Source: Bacillus taeanensis (GTDB lineage Bacteria; Bacillota; Bacilli; Bacillales; UBA6769). Taken from it: a DNA stretch of 64,000 bases. The stretch covers positions 1 to 64,000 of the forward strand of contig NZ_QOCW01000025.1 in NCBI RefSeq assembly GCF_003318295.1, in the 5' to 3' direction. How positions within the stretch are numbered: position 1 is the first letter of the stretch; every line of letters begins with the position of its first letter. Both the position numbers and the translations under genes were made by a program. Shown here in pieces: positions 1 through 8,935 of the stretch. The notes under the pieces were generated by a model. That model did not search any database and was not told the origin of the DNA. It was given only the letters and a program-made list of their open reading frames with translations.

Positions 1-344
1 CGATTCTTTCTATTATCAATAATTTAGTTGCAAATGCTGTAGAAGCCATTCAAGATACGGGAACCATTACAATTTGTATAGATAAACAGCATGAATGGGT
101 AGAATTCTATATTTATGATGACGGACCTGGTATTTCGGACAAGTACAGAGAATTAATTTTCAAACCTGGATTCACGACTAAATATGATCATCTTGGTAAA
201 CCATCGACAGGTATAGGACTAACATACGTAAAAGAAACAGTTGAAAAGCTTAATGGAGAAGTTACTATCCAAAGGGGCTCAGAGGGAACCGGATCAGTTT
301 TTACTATTCGATTACCGATTGATCATTTGGTTGAGAAAGGATGA
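1..344 (+). CDS. Sensor histidine kinase, C-terminal ATPase end (partial, cut by window edge)
   Basis: The reading frame is open from the window edge (codons start at base 3) to TGA at 342-344. It encodes the HATPase_c end of a histidine kinase: an N-box NLVANAVEAI, a G1 box DDGPGIS, an F-box-like KPGFTTK and a G2 box STGIGLTYV. This arrangement fits citrate/malate-type (DcuS/CitA) and GlnK/YcbA-like kinases. A decayed second copy lies at about 6238-6578, directly before a YcbB-type response regulator, so this copy was probably once followed by a similar regulator. Here the similarity stops near base 360, where a group II intron relic begins. Whether the upstream part of this kinase is intact cannot be seen. 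Confidence 0.85.
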   Translation, partial: ILSIINNLVANAVEAIQDTGTITICIDKQHEWVEFYIYDDGPGISDKYRELIFKPGFTTKYDHLGKPSTGIGLTYVKETVEKLNGEVTIQRGSEGTGSVFTIRLPIDHLVEKG

Positions 345-359
345 TTGGCAATAACGTTT

Positions 360-735
360 TTCTTCGCACGTGGATAGATTCGCTTCCTTAGTTCCTGCAA
401 GTGGATGTGTGTTTTGGTCATGGCACCCTTATCTCCTTTTGTCATACGACATGTTTAAATGCTCGGATCCTTCCCTCCCCACGTGTTTTGCTGCACACGG
501 CTCTCCAGTACTACGATCCATTCTGTCCCCTTGACACCTGCCAGTCCCATTTCTCGCCCACGGTTATAGGGACGGCCTCCTTGATGAGATTTCTTCATCG
601 GGTGTCCAAGGCTTCTCCAATTTCCACACCACCTTTTCCTCCATATCGCCGCTTATCCCCCGCCAGTGAGAACTGTCGTTTCAGACTCGTTTCGATCAAT
701 TCTTGCTGCTTTCGCGTCCATTGTATATAAATCAT
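360..735 (-). mobile_element. Group II intron relic with start of intron reverse transcriptase
   Basis: On the minus strand an ATG at 421-419, preceded by an AAGGG-type ribosome site, opens a frame beginning MTKTHIHLQELRKRIYPRAK. This resembles the N terminus of bacterial group II intron reverse transcriptase/maturases (family pattern LQxLRxKIYxKAK). The similarity ends at about base 360, against the kinase remnant. The roughly 300 bases upstream on the same strand are GC-rich and structured, with a GAGAGCCGTGTGC stretch and a GGGGAGGGA stretch, as expected for intron domains before the ORF in domain IV. Only the 5' part remains, so the element should be dead. The exact limits and the intron class are inferred. 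Confidence 0.5.
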
Positions 736-942
736 CTAAACCAAAATAACCCAAATCCCGTATGTACAACTCCTTTCTTCTAAGGATTCTAAAGAAGTAG
801 AACCAAAAGCTTTATCATTCTCTTTTCCCTGTCCTGTGTGAACATATAGAGATTGTCCACTTATTAAATCGTATTCCAATTGAATTTTAGCTCCCACTGT
901 ATGACTGCTGCCTCGTGACCCTTGATAAAACACTGCAAACAT
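736..942 (-). pseudogene. IS4-family transposase fragment
   Basis: The minus-strand frame reads SSHTVGAKIQLEYDLISGQS followed by a TGQGKENDKAFGS segment. This matches the internal part of IS4/IS231-type DDE transposases (pattern KIQLEYDLLSG...GPGKxxDRTYGS), including the stretch around the second catalytic Asp. Both ends are missing. A stop codon lies just upstream of the ATG in the same frame, and the frame runs into the group II intron relic on the other side. It is a remnant of about 70 codons of a transposase that normally exceeds 400. Confidence 0.6.
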
Positions 943-1178
943 GTTGTTTTAAATTTCGGAATATAAGGTGATAATGACATTTAAGAAATGAAATTACGAT
1001 TGGTAATCGAAACTTTGGACAAGAACCTGAATCTTATAATGTCCAACATCGAATGGAACGGATGTTAATCATTCCATCTTTAAACAATTTATAAATTTTT
1101 TATTTAAACATAAATAACAACATTTTTATAGAATTTTTCTCCTATTTTTAGTAGGGGTGTGTAGACAGGGTGAAGAAA

Positions 1179-1313
1179 ATGTGGAAAACGATCGTTTCTT
1201 ATCTTCCAGATTGGGAAGTTTATATTCAAGCTTTTATGGTATGTTTCATTCCATATATGATCTCGAAGCTTTTTAATTGGATCTGTACATCAGAGGGAGA
1301 GAGAAGAAAATGA
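1179..1313 (+). CDS. Small 44-aa membrane peptide translationally coupled to gerA
   Basis: The ATG at 1179 is preceded by a GGGTGAAGAAA sequence that can serve as a ribosome site. The 44-codon frame begins [17 protein letters not shown] and has one hydrophobic stretch (about residues 14-33, [10 protein letters not shown] region), then a charged tail ending GERRK. Its TGA (1311-1313) overlaps the gerA ATG (1310-1312) as ATGA, the classic coupling arrangement. Some germinant-receptor operons carry extra small membrane D subunits (usually about 75 residues with two membrane helices). This peptide is shorter, has one helix, and sits first in the operon, so it may be a different accessory or a coupling leader. 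I do not recognise a family. Confidence 0.5.
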   Translation: MWKTIVSYLPDWEVYIQAFMVCFIPYMISKLFNWICTSEGERRK

Positions 1314-2866
1314 GAGGGTGGAAATCAAAGAACAGACAAAGTCAAAAGAGCACAAAACAAAAATATGAGCCGTCTCAAGATTCAACAGATCACTTTACGG
1401 GTAATTTTCCCTTGGACCTAGAACTTATTAAGCAAGAAATCGGCCATAACTCAGATGTACGCTTTCGGGAATTTAACATAGGATGTACAAATATTCAAGC
1501 GACAATCATTTTTGTTGACGGACTGTCAGATAAAGAGCTCATTGACAAACATATTATGAAGTCACTGATGTTAGCTTTTTCTAATGAATATAAACAGGAA
1601 CTATCTGTGAAAGGTACCATTTCAAAACAGTTTATTAAAAATCATGTCCTATCCATTAGTGATTTAACAGAAGTACATGACTTAAAAAATGTGGTGTCAA
1701 AAGTATTGACAGGTTCGACAGCACTGTTGATTGATGGATCACCAAATGTGCTAATTCTTGGTACAGCAAAAGGGAAATCGCGCAATATTGAAGAGCCTGT
1801 TTCAGAAGCATTAGTGAGAGGTCCACGAATAGGTTTTACGGAAACTTTAAGCGATAATACCGCCCTTTTGCGACAACAAGGTCAAAATCACAACTTGTCA
1901 ATCATCAATTTTCAAGTAGGAAAACGTGCAAAAAAAGAGCTCGTCATCGCCTATGTCAAAGAGATTGCTAATCCTGATTTGGTCGAAGAGGTTAAGAAAA
2001 GAATTAATAAAATTAATATTGATAATATACCAGAATCAGGCTATATAGAGCAACTCATCGAAGATAATTATCTCAGTCCTTTTCCACAAGTACAGAGTAC
2101 GGAGCGACCTGACCGCGTTATCAGCGCTGTAATGGAAGGCCGAGTCGCAATCTTATTGGATGGGACGCCGTTTGCCTTGATCGTTCCGGTTACATTTAGC
2201 ATGATGCTGCAATCTCCCGAAGATTATTATGAACGTTGGATCCCTGGCACGCTCATCCGCCTGTTGCGCTATGGAGCAGCTATTATTTCGTTACTGGGAC
2301 CTGCATTGTATATTGCCTTTGTCTCGTTTCACCCGGGATTAATTCCAACTAAACTAGCCATTTCCATCATAGGAACGCGGGAAGGCGTTCCATTTCCTTC
2401 GCTTATAGAAGCACTGTTTATGGAAATATCCATCGAAATTTTACGAGAAGCCGGGCTGCGCCTGCCCAAACCGATTGGCCCTGCGATGGGGATTGTCGGT
2501 GGGTTAATTATTGGGGAAGCTGCCGTACAAGCAGGTCTTGTGAGCCCAATTATGGTAATCGTAGTGGCGGTAACTGCCATTTCCTCGTTTGCCATTCCTC
2601 AATATAGTGCGGGTATTCCGCTTCGCACCCTTCGCTTTGCGGCCATGTTTTGTGCTGCGGTGTTTGGATTGTACGGGCTTATTCTATTTTTCCTCTTTCT
2701 TTCTAGTCATTTAGTGAAACTGAAGAGTTTTGGCGTACCTTATGTCAGTCCACCTATACCTTATCGATTAAGTGACTGGAAAGACTTTATGGTTCGTATG
2801 CCTCTCCAGACCATGAAACGACGTCCGAAGATGCTGCATACGAAGGATCCCGTACGCAAAGGATAG
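1310..2866 (+). CDS. Spore germination protein GerA-family subunit (GerAA/GerKA type)
   Basis: A protein of 518 residues, the usual length for the A subunit of nutrient germinant receptors in the spore inner membrane. The N-terminal 250 or so residues form the soluble domain, with a family-typical [19 protein letters not shown] segment. The C-terminal half holds several membrane helices, with family hallmarks such as ERPDR followed by [18 protein letters not shown] and the [19 protein letters not shown] segment. I chose the ATG at 1310 over an in-frame TTG at 1277 because of the GAGGGAGAG ribosome site and the coupling to the small upstream gene. GerB follows 27 bases after the stop. The first copy's gene order is A-B-C. 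Germinant specificity cannot be read from the sequence. Confidence 0.95.
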   Translation: MRGWKSKNRQSQKSTKQKYEPSQDSTDHFTGNFPLDLELIKQEIGHNSDVRFREFNIGCTNIQATIIFVDGLSDKELIDKHIMKSLMLAFSNEYKQELSVKGTISKQFIKNHVLSISDLTEVHDLKNVVSKVLTGSTALLIDGSPNVLILGTAKGKSRNIEEPVSEALVRGPRIGFTETLSDNTALLRQQGQNHNLSIINFQVGKRAKKELVIAYVKEIANPDLVEEVKKRINKINIDNIPESGYIEQLIEDNYLSPFPQVQSTERPDRVISAVMEGRVAILLDGTPFALIVPVTFSMMLQSPEDYYERWIPGTLIRLLRYGAAIISLLGPALYIAFVSFHPGLIPTKLAISIIGTREGVPFPSLIEALFMEISIEILREAGLRLPKPIGPAMGIVGGLIIGEAAVQAGLVSPIMVIVVAVTAISSFAIPQYSAGIPLRTLRFAAMFCAAVFGLYGLILFFLFLSSHLVKLKSFGVPYVSPPIPYRLSDWKDFMVRMPLQTMKRRPKMLHTKDPVRKG

Positions 2867-2893
2867 CTCACTACGAAAGGAGGTAGACTACTA

Positions 2894-3997
2894 ATGACGG
2901 CTAGTCCAAAAGAACGAATTACAACTTCCCAAACAACTGTTATCATCACCAATTTTATACTTGGGACGGGAATTCTCACCCTGCCTCGAACATCTGTAGA
3001 AAAAGTAAAAACACCAGATGTCTGGATAGCCGTTATTTTAGGCGGGCTGATCGCAATGATGGCAGGAGTGATCATGGTGAAATTAAGCCAACGGTTTCCT
3101 GAAAAAACCTTTTATCAATACAGCCAAAAAATTGTAGGAAAATGGTTGGGAAGTTTTCTTAGTCTATTCATTATCTGTTATTTCATTATAACTTCTGGGT
3201 TCCAAATCCGCACAACAGCTGAAATAACAAGGATGTTTTTGCTAGAAGGTACTCCTACTTGGGCCATCATCATGCCATTTATGTGGATAGGTCTCTATCT
3301 GATCATGGGCGGTATCAATCCAATCGCACGTCTGTTTGAAATGATATTCCCTATTACGGTCATTATTTTTTTTCTAGTGGCCTTGATGAGTCTCAAAATA
3401 TTTGAGGTGGATAATCTACGCCCGGTATTAGGGTTGGGAGTTATACCGGTACTAAAGGGAATAAAGACAACGACTCTTTCGTACACAGGTGCTGAAATCA
3501 TGCTGTTCCTTTTGGCATTCATGAACCAGCCAAACAAAGCCATAAAAGCCGTTCTAGTTGGAATTACCATTCCCCTTATCTTTTACGTGATGACAGTCGT
3601 GATGGTTATCGGAGCTTTATCTATCGATGGAGTGGTAATGAAAACATGGCCAACAATTGATCTCATACGAAGTTTTGAAGTCCCTGGTCTAATATTTGAA
3701 AGGTTTGAGTCTTTTTTACTTGTGATATGGATTATGCAGCTATTTGCTACCTTTACCATCACCTACTATGCTGTTACTTTTGGACTGGCTCAACTCTTCA
3801 AAAAGGACATTAATCCATTCATATTTGGCATACTTCCTGTGATTTACATCGTTTCCATGATTCCCAAAAATATAAATGATCTATTTAAAATGGGAGATAT
3901 GATTGGTTATGGAGCATTGTTTTTATTTGGTTTAATGCCCCTACTTCTTCTTATTATGTCGAGATTGAAGGAGAAAAAGTATGAAGCAAATCCTTAA
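2894..3997 (+). CDS. Spore germination protein GerB-family subunit (GerAB/GerKB type)
   Basis: A protein of 367 residues with about ten hydrophobic segments, belonging to the endospore germination permease (APC superfamily) family. The B subunit carries the germinant-binding site in characterised receptors. It starts ATG after an AAAGGAGG site. The N terminus has the TTSQTTVIITNFILGTGILT first-helix pattern typical of GerB proteins. Its stop lies 17 bases inside the gerC frame, so gerB and gerC are translationally coupled. It looks intact, unlike the GerB copy at 33512-33918. Confidence 0.95.
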   Translation: MTASPKERITTSQTTVIITNFILGTGILTLPRTSVEKVKTPDVWIAVILGGLIAMMAGVIMVKLSQRFPEKTFYQYSQKIVGKWLGSFLSLFIICYFIITSGFQIRTTAEITRMFLLEGTPTWAIIMPFMWIGLYLIMGGINPIARLFEMIFPITVIIFFLVALMSLKIFEVDNLRPVLGLGVIPVLKGIKTTTLSYTGAEIMLFLLAFMNQPNKAIKAVLVGITIPLIFYVMTVVMVIGALSIDGVVMKTWPTIDLIRSFEVPGLIFERFESFLLVIWIMQLFATFTITYYAVTFGLAQLFKKDINPFIFGILPVIYIVSMIPKNINDLFKMGDMIGYGALFLFGLMPLLLLIMSRLKEKKYEANP

Positions 3998-5156
3998 CAA
4001 TGTACGATTCCTCTTGGTTTTGCTGTCAATTCTTTTTTTCTTATCTCTTACAACAGGATGCTGGAGTAGTAAAGAGATTGAAAGTTTAAGCTTAGTCGTA
4101 GGTACAGCATTGGATAAAGGCGAAGAATTAACAGATAAAGGTGAATATCAAGAAAACACCCCCATAACATTAACCATGCAATTAGTTAATCCACAAGCAA
4201 TGGGCACAGGTAAACAAGGAGGAGAGTCACAACAAAAACCTTATATTAATGTTTCGGACACGGAGTTTTCTATCAAGTCAGCGAGTGAGGAGATTTCCTT
4301 AAGAAGAGAAGGAATTGTGTTCGGTCAACATCAAAAATTGATGGTTATTGGAGAGGACCTTATCAAAGAGGTTAGCTTACAACAGCTGCTTGATCCGCTT
4401 ATTCGGGATAGAGACACTAGAGACAGCTGTCTTGTGTTCATTGCCAAGGGAAAGGCAAGCAAGGCGTTGGAATCAAATGAAACGTCGGTTATTCCGTCAT
4501 TTCATTTGATCGAAATTTCAGAGAATCAACAATCGACAAAGACTATGCCTCCTATGTCGCTTGCTAAATTAACAGGCATAATGCAATCAGAATCCAGTTT
4601 TCTTTTACAAAATATCAGCTCAAGAAATGGAGAAGTGAAATTTGAGGGGGCTGCCATAATTAAAGGAAAAACAAAAAAACTAATTGGTTTTTTTAGTAAA
4701 GAGGAATTGGAAGGATTAACTTGGATAACCGGAAACGGTAAAGGTGGTATAGTGGAAACCTTTGGTCAAGAGACAGGTCAGCCAATCGTATACGAAATAG
4801 CGTCTATGAAAAGCTTTATTCAACCCCGTATTAATGGAAACAACATCTCCTTTGATGTGAACATCGAATCAGAGGGACGTCTATCTGAAAATTGGATAGT
4901 TTCAGGAAAACTTTTTGAAAATGAAATTCTAAAGAACGCAGAAAAAGCCGTCGAAAAAGAAGTAAAACGTTTGGTAGAGAATGTAGTAGAAAAAATGCAG
5001 AAGGAATACGAAGTAGACGTTGCCGGCTTCGGAAATCGATTGAGAATTGAACATCCTAAAATATGGGGAGAAATCAAAAAAGATTGGGACCAAACATTTA
5101 GTGAGGTTCCGATTAAATACAACATAAATTTAACCATTCAGGATGATGGGGTGTAA
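3981..5156 (+). CDS. Spore germination lipoprotein GerC-family subunit (GerAC/GerKC type)
   Basis: A protein of 391 residues. The N terminus is a lipoprotein signal peptide with lipobox LTTGC (Cys near residue 27) followed by WSSKEIESL, the GerC family signature. The long C-terminal half with alternating Glu/Lys-rich helices is as in GerAC proteins. GerC is diacylglyceryl-modified and sits on the outer face of the inner spore membrane with A and B. The start overlaps the end of gerB, and an AAGGAG site lies within gerB. An inverted repeat at 5212-5253 follows and probably ends the operon. Confidence 0.95.
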   Translation: MKQILNNVRFLLVLLSILFFLSLTTGCWSSKEIESLSLVVGTALDKGEELTDKGEYQENTPITLTMQLVNPQAMGTGKQGGESQQKPYINVSDTEFSIKSASEEISLRREGIVFGQHQKLMVIGEDLIKEVSLQQLLDPLIRDRDTRDSCLVFIAKGKASKALESNETSVIPSFHLIEISENQQSTKTMPPMSLAKLTGIMQSESSFLLQNISSRNGEVKFEGAAIIKGKTKKLIGFFSKEELEGLTWITGNGKGGIVETFGQETGQPIVYEIASMKSFIQPRINGNNISFDVNIESEGRLSENWIVSGKLFENEILKNAEKAVEKEVKRLVENVVEKMQKEYEVDVAGFGNRLRIEHPKIWGEIKKDWDQTFSEVPIKYNINLTIQDDGV

Positions 5157-5211
5157 GTTTCTAATTCATCTGTCGATTTTAAACATAAATCTACTTTTTA
5201 GGACACACAAA

Positions 5212-5253
5212 AACCCGAATTATGGACTTTTTCATTTTTCTATAATTCGGGTT
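5212..5253. terminator. Inverted repeat after gerABC, probable terminator
   Basis: The 12-base arms AACCCGAATTAT and ATAATTCGGGTT are separated by an 18-base T-rich loop. The T run is clearer when read on the minus strand (GGGTTTTTG), so it may act in both directions. It lies 55 bases after the gerC stop. Confidence 0.55.
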
Positions 5254-5455
5254 ATAGATTAAACCTATGATTTTTTCAATCTAGAATCTTCAGGTTAAAC
5301 CTAGAATCCAATTTATAGTGCTGTGGCTTTTATAAACTTCTCTGTACGTGTTCATTCTTTTTTAAAAATGGCTCTTCATCCCTCCCCCAACATTCTACAT
5401 TTTTAAAACCAAAAATGTTAGAAACGCAGAAGACGAGGTCTTTGCCTGCTTTCTT

Positions 5456-5533
5456 TTACTTTATGTAATCATTTAATGCTGCAAAAGCAATCCCGCCAAG
5501 CAAAACAATAACTATTAAGTTGATGATCACCAT
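5456..5533 (-). CDS. Possible 25-aa single-helix membrane peptide
   Basis: The minus-strand ATG opens a 25-codon frame beginning MVIINLIVIVLLGGIAFAAL and ending NDYIK. It is almost entirely one hydrophobic helix with a positively charged end, like KdpF-size mini-proteins. The upstream AAGAGA is a weak ribosome site. It sits alone in the region after the gerABC terminator. No family recognised, and it may be chance. Confidence 0.25.
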   Translation of the reverse strand: MVIINLIVIVLLGGIAFAALNDYIK

Positions 5534-5715
5534 TTATAATCTCTTGAAATATATCCTTTTTAAAAGAATTCCTATTCTTGTCGTTTAACAATGAATTCCT
5601 AATCTTATAATCCGAACTACAGAATATAACGAAAAAACACAAAAACCTTAACTATTTTCTAACAAATTTATTTTTATATATAAAGTAAAGAGACATTGCG
5701 TTAGGAGAGCTGAAA

Positions 5716-6578
5716 ATGTATACTGTTTTTTATATAAAATTGGGAAGTGACATTCTTGAACACCAATCCTTTAATGAAAAAAACATCTATATTGTTATTC
5801 TAATGATGTTTATAGTATCATTATCAGAAGAGTTTTGACTGGATTACTTCCTTTCAATCCCACTATCCGACGTTTTTCTTTTCCTTCACTTACGCTTGTC
5901 TTTTTTATTTGACAAAAGTTAATCGTTTTCATAAAAGTCTTTTGATAATAGAACTTTACCGGCATCATAATTGAAAGATTATTTGATTTTGTTGAGTTAT
6001 TTATACAATATTTTGTTTTGGGAGTAACCATTACATTAGAAGCATTGAACGAAATGTTCATTATCGTCCTTTCTCACAGCTTTATTGTTGTAAATTTATT
6101 CAACATGTTAAAACTGTATGAAGCACAGTCTAGAGAAAGAGAAAGACAAATAAGAAAAATACTTGTTTATTAGAAATAAAATATTCAATTTTTATACGCG
6201 ATTAAAAGCTCTCATCCTTCTTACCATATTTACATGATTCTTTCTAGTATCAATAATTTAGTTACAAATGCTGTAGAAGTCATTCAAGATGCAAGAATCA
6301 TTACAATTTGTACAGACAAACAGCATTGAATGGATAGAGATCTATATTTATGATGATAGACCTAGTATTTCAGACAGGCACATAGAGTTAATTTCCAAAC
6401 CTGGGTTCATGACTAAATATGATCATCTTGGAACCAGTAACAGGTATAGGACTAACATACGTACAAGAAACGGTTGAAAAGCTTAATGGAGAAGTTACTA
6501 TCCAAAGCGGTTCAAAGGGAATAGAATCAGTTTCCACTATTCGATTACCGGTTAATCATTTGATTGAGAAAGAATGAT
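5716..6578 (+). pseudogene. Decayed GlnK/YcbA-like sensor kinase with internal deletion
   Basis: An ATG with an AGGAGAG ribosome site at 5716 opens a 40-codon frame with a hydrophobic end (IYIVILMMFIVSL) and then stops at 5836. Hydrophobic coding pieces continue in shifted frames, including an open stretch at 5952-6173 with two membrane-like segments and an amphipathic SREREREI-like end. The frame then picks up the kinase ATPase domain at about 6238 (SSINNLVTNAVEVIQDA). This last part closely matches the partial kinase at bases 1-344 but carries stop codons (for example after DKQH) and small indels. The dimerisation and phospho-histidine region is missing. My reading is a multi-membrane kinase reduced by an internal deletion, followed by point decay. 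Confidence 0.6.
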
Positions 6579-6581
6579 TGG

Positions 6582-7505
6582 ATGCGTTTTTATATAACAG
6601 ATGATGATATGGCAGTTCGCTTTATGCTAGCTCAAATTATTGAAGATGGGGACCTTGGAGAAGTAGTGGGAGAATCCGAAGATGGTTCACTGTTAGATGG
6701 AGAAACACTGACTTTGAAACAAGTAGATATTTTATTGATTGATCTATTAATGCCAATTCGAGACGGAATTGAGACCATTCGTTATATAAAACCAACATTT
6801 AAAGGGAAAATTATTATGATTTCTCAAGTGGAGTCAAAAGAATTAATTGGTGAAGCCTATTTGCTCGGAATTGATCATTATATTACGAAACCAATTAATA
6901 AAGTCGAAGTATTAGCCGTTATACGGAAAGTTATCGAACATACTCGCTTAGAAAAATCGCTACAAGACATTCACAAATCATTAAATAATGTACTTCACTT
7001 TGATTCCCAAAGTGTTCAAAGGGAAAATTCATTTAAGGAGAACAATATCGTAACTTCTGGACGGTTCCTTTTATCTGAATTAGGTATCGCTGGTGAAAAA
7101 GGTAGTAAAGACTTGTTAGATATATTACATATTTTATTTAATTATGAGAAAGAACACAGCTTTGATAACGGATTCCCTTCCCTTAAAGAAACTTTTGATC
7201 ATTTGGCAGAAAAGAAATATGGAAAAACAGCGACAGAGATAGAATTAATAAAAGAGAGAAAAGCTTCTAAACAACGTGTTCGAAGAGCTATTTACTAGTC
7301 ATTAGAGCATTTAGCATCTCTTGGACTTACTGATTTTTCAAATCCAAAATTTGAAAATTACGCTTCCCTCTTTTTTGATTTTACAACAGTACGCAAAAAG
7401 ATGAATGAATTAACTAGCGAATCACCGGTACCTCCTTCATCTGCTCGAATTAATATGAAAAAATTTATTCAAGTTCTCTATTTTGAAGCCAAACGAATCA
7501 TGTAA
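6582..7505 (+). pseudogene. GlnL/YcbB-like response regulator interrupted by an amber codon
   Basis: The frame starts at ATG 6582 (MRFYITDDD), nine bases after the relic kinase stop. The receiver domain keeps the acidic pair DDD, the phospho-acceptor Asp in LLIDLLMP and the Lys in ITKPI. The second half is a YcbB-type output domain. The frame stops at TAG (7296-7298) after KQRVRRAIY, then continues in the same frame with SLEHLASLGLTDFSNP through FIQVLYFEAKRIM to TAA at 7503. Related regulators have Gln at this kind of position (RRAIHQSL pattern), so CAG to TAG is likely. The truncated product would lose about 70 C-terminal residues of the output domain. Confidence 0.75.
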
Positions 7506-7609
7506 TTTGATTTTAGAAGTTATCTGTAACAATAGCATCTGCCGTTCCCTAAAAATTCCTTTCACGATTAAGATTCCGATGAATTGCCCATATAAATGAC
7601 ATTACAACG

Positions 7610-7879
7610 ATGAATCCCAAAGAAGGATTTCCTTCCCCAAAAAAGAATGTAAGAGTAATTGTTGCTTATTTTGAAGAAGAATTAGGAGAACGAATTGGTT
7701 TCATTTGGGAAATTACAGCTAACAATGAAAAAATAACGGATATAATGGTTGTCTATGATGGGTCTAATCCGTTTATGAATGAAAAGAAAGCTGTGAAAGA
7801 ATACGAGACGAATTATCAAAAGCACATCCTTGTACCGTCGAAATTTTCTTTTAAGGTCACTCATGTCCATGGAGATTAA
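7610..7879 (+). CDS. Conserved hypothetical protein, possibly truncated
   Basis: An 89-residue frame with soluble mixed alpha/beta character, containing VRVIVAYFEEELGERIGFIW and later IMVVYDGSNPFMNEKKAVKE. I see no convincing ribosome site before the ATG and no domain I can name, so it may be the C-terminal part of a longer protein cut at its 5' end. It lies between the broken response regulator and the AnsR-like regulator. Function unknown. Confidence 0.45.
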   Translation: MNPKEGFPSPKKNVRVIVAYFEEELGERIGFIWEITANNEKITDIMVVYDGSNPFMNEKKAVKEYETNYQKHILVPSKFSFKVTHVHGD

Positions 7880-7913
7880 CGATAAATAGGAGAATAGTTA
7901 AGGAGATATTGTA

Positions 7914-8261
7914 ATGTTTTTAGAACAGCTCGCACAATTAAGAAAGAACAAAGAGTGGTCTCTTCAGAAAACAGCAGATCTTTTAGGAATTGCTAAAAGT
8001 ACTTATGCAGGTTATGAATCCGGTTACCGCCAACCATCACTTGAATCATTAATTAAACTTGCAGATTTATTCGGCACATCAACCGATTACTTGTTAGATA
8101 GAGTAGATCCTCCTACCTTATCAAACAAGAAAATTGAACTTACAGATAAGAACTCTCATTCGACAATTAGTATAAACATAGACAACAAAAAAATTTCTGA
8201 AGATGAACTTATTGATTTTATTGCATTTGTTCGTGCAAAACGACAGCTTTTACAAAAATAA
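7914..8261 (+). CDS. ansR: XRE-family repressor, probable AnsR
   Basis: A 115-residue protein with an N-terminal XRE helix-turn-helix (QLRKNKEWSLQKTADLLGIA, then KSTYAGYESGYRQPSLESL) and a short C-terminal domain. It is preceded by AAGGAGAT. In Bacillus the ans operon (asparaginase, aspartase) is repressed by AnsR, a protein of the same family and size encoded next to it. Here the regulator lies directly before mleN-ansA-ansB, on the same strand, separated by a 674-base region holding the promoter. The name rests on this context and family and is not proved by sequence alone. Confidence 0.75.
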   Translation: MFLEQLAQLRKNKEWSLQKTADLLGIAKSTYAGYESGYRQPSLESLIKLADLFGTSTDYLLDRVDPPTLSNKKIELTDKNSHSTISINIDNKKISEDELIDFIAFVRAKRQLLQK

Positions 8262-8770
8262 AGAAAATTCATCGACTGCTGAGCCTTAAGGCGAGAGCAG
8301 AGACATAGTCGCCCTTATACTTGAGACTTAAACTTGGATTCCACGTCGAACTTACTTCCTCGCTGCTAAGTGATACATTCTTTACAAAAAAGGACTGTCT
8401 TAAGGCACCCTTATCTGCATTTAAGTGATTCTCACCTACATCACATCATACGTAAAATAAAAATTAATTTCGTCAGAAAGTGTTTCTCTGCCTCGTATTT
8501 TAACCTCATTTTTCTACAAGAAGTGAATGCTCTGAACCCTACCATTCAATTAACATTCTAAAACTGGTTAATATGTCATATTTGCTCTATCTTTGATTCT
8601 TTTTTTCTCTTATTCTACCAAAAAGTCGTTCGTAAAATATTTTTCTGTATAAAACGTTATTTTATGTATTTACATCCTGTTCATTACAAATTGCTATATC
8701 CCAAATAACTTTTCGTACGCGAAATGAAAACATATAATTTATAAAATTCGCAAAACGCGCAAATAAATTA
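8262..8770. other. Intergenic region, no gene seen
   Basis: About 500 bases of AT-rich sequence between the AnsR-like gene and the mleN promoter. Short open frames lack ribosome sites and plausible composition. GCGC-containing motifs (CGTACGCG, CGCAAAACGCGC) near 8715-8762 could be operator sequences but no clear symmetric site stands out. Confidence 0.4.
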
Positions 8771-8798
8771 TTGTTTTTTTGAAAATAGTTGTTATAAT
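8771..8798 (+). promoter_or_regulatory. Probable sigma-A promoter of mleN-ansA-ansB
   Basis: TTGTTT (8771-8776) and a perfect TATAAT (8793-8798) are separated by 16 bases, about 140 bases before mleN. No better pair is seen in the interval. Confidence 0.5.
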
Positions 8799-8899
8799 AA
8801 CCCTAAAGGGTCGCTATACGAGAACAAATTATTCAAGATGTCGCATATCGCGCACAAAATGAATCATTTAAGCGTAAAAACCCTTCTAAACTCACTCAT

Positions 8900-8914
8900 T
8901 TGAAAGCGCTTTAC
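8900..8914 (+). promoter_or_regulatory. cre-like site before mleN
   Basis: TTGAAAGCGCTTTAC matches the CcpA catabolite-responsive element core TGAAAGCGCTTTCA except at the last positions. It lies between the promoter and the AAGGGGG ribosome site, a position where CcpA binding blocks transcription. This would place the ans/mle operon under carbon catabolite repression. Confidence 0.55.
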
Positions 8915-8935
8915 TAATTTTAAGGGGGATTTGAA

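Noticed and set aside
401-730. 109-codon plus-strand frame
   Set aside because: Antisense to the group II intron relic, Cys- and Ser-rich, no ribosome site, no domain.
8370-8561. 63-codon frame before mleN
   Set aside because: No ribosome site, odd composition (His-rich start), and no neighbour logic; treated as part of the intergenic region.
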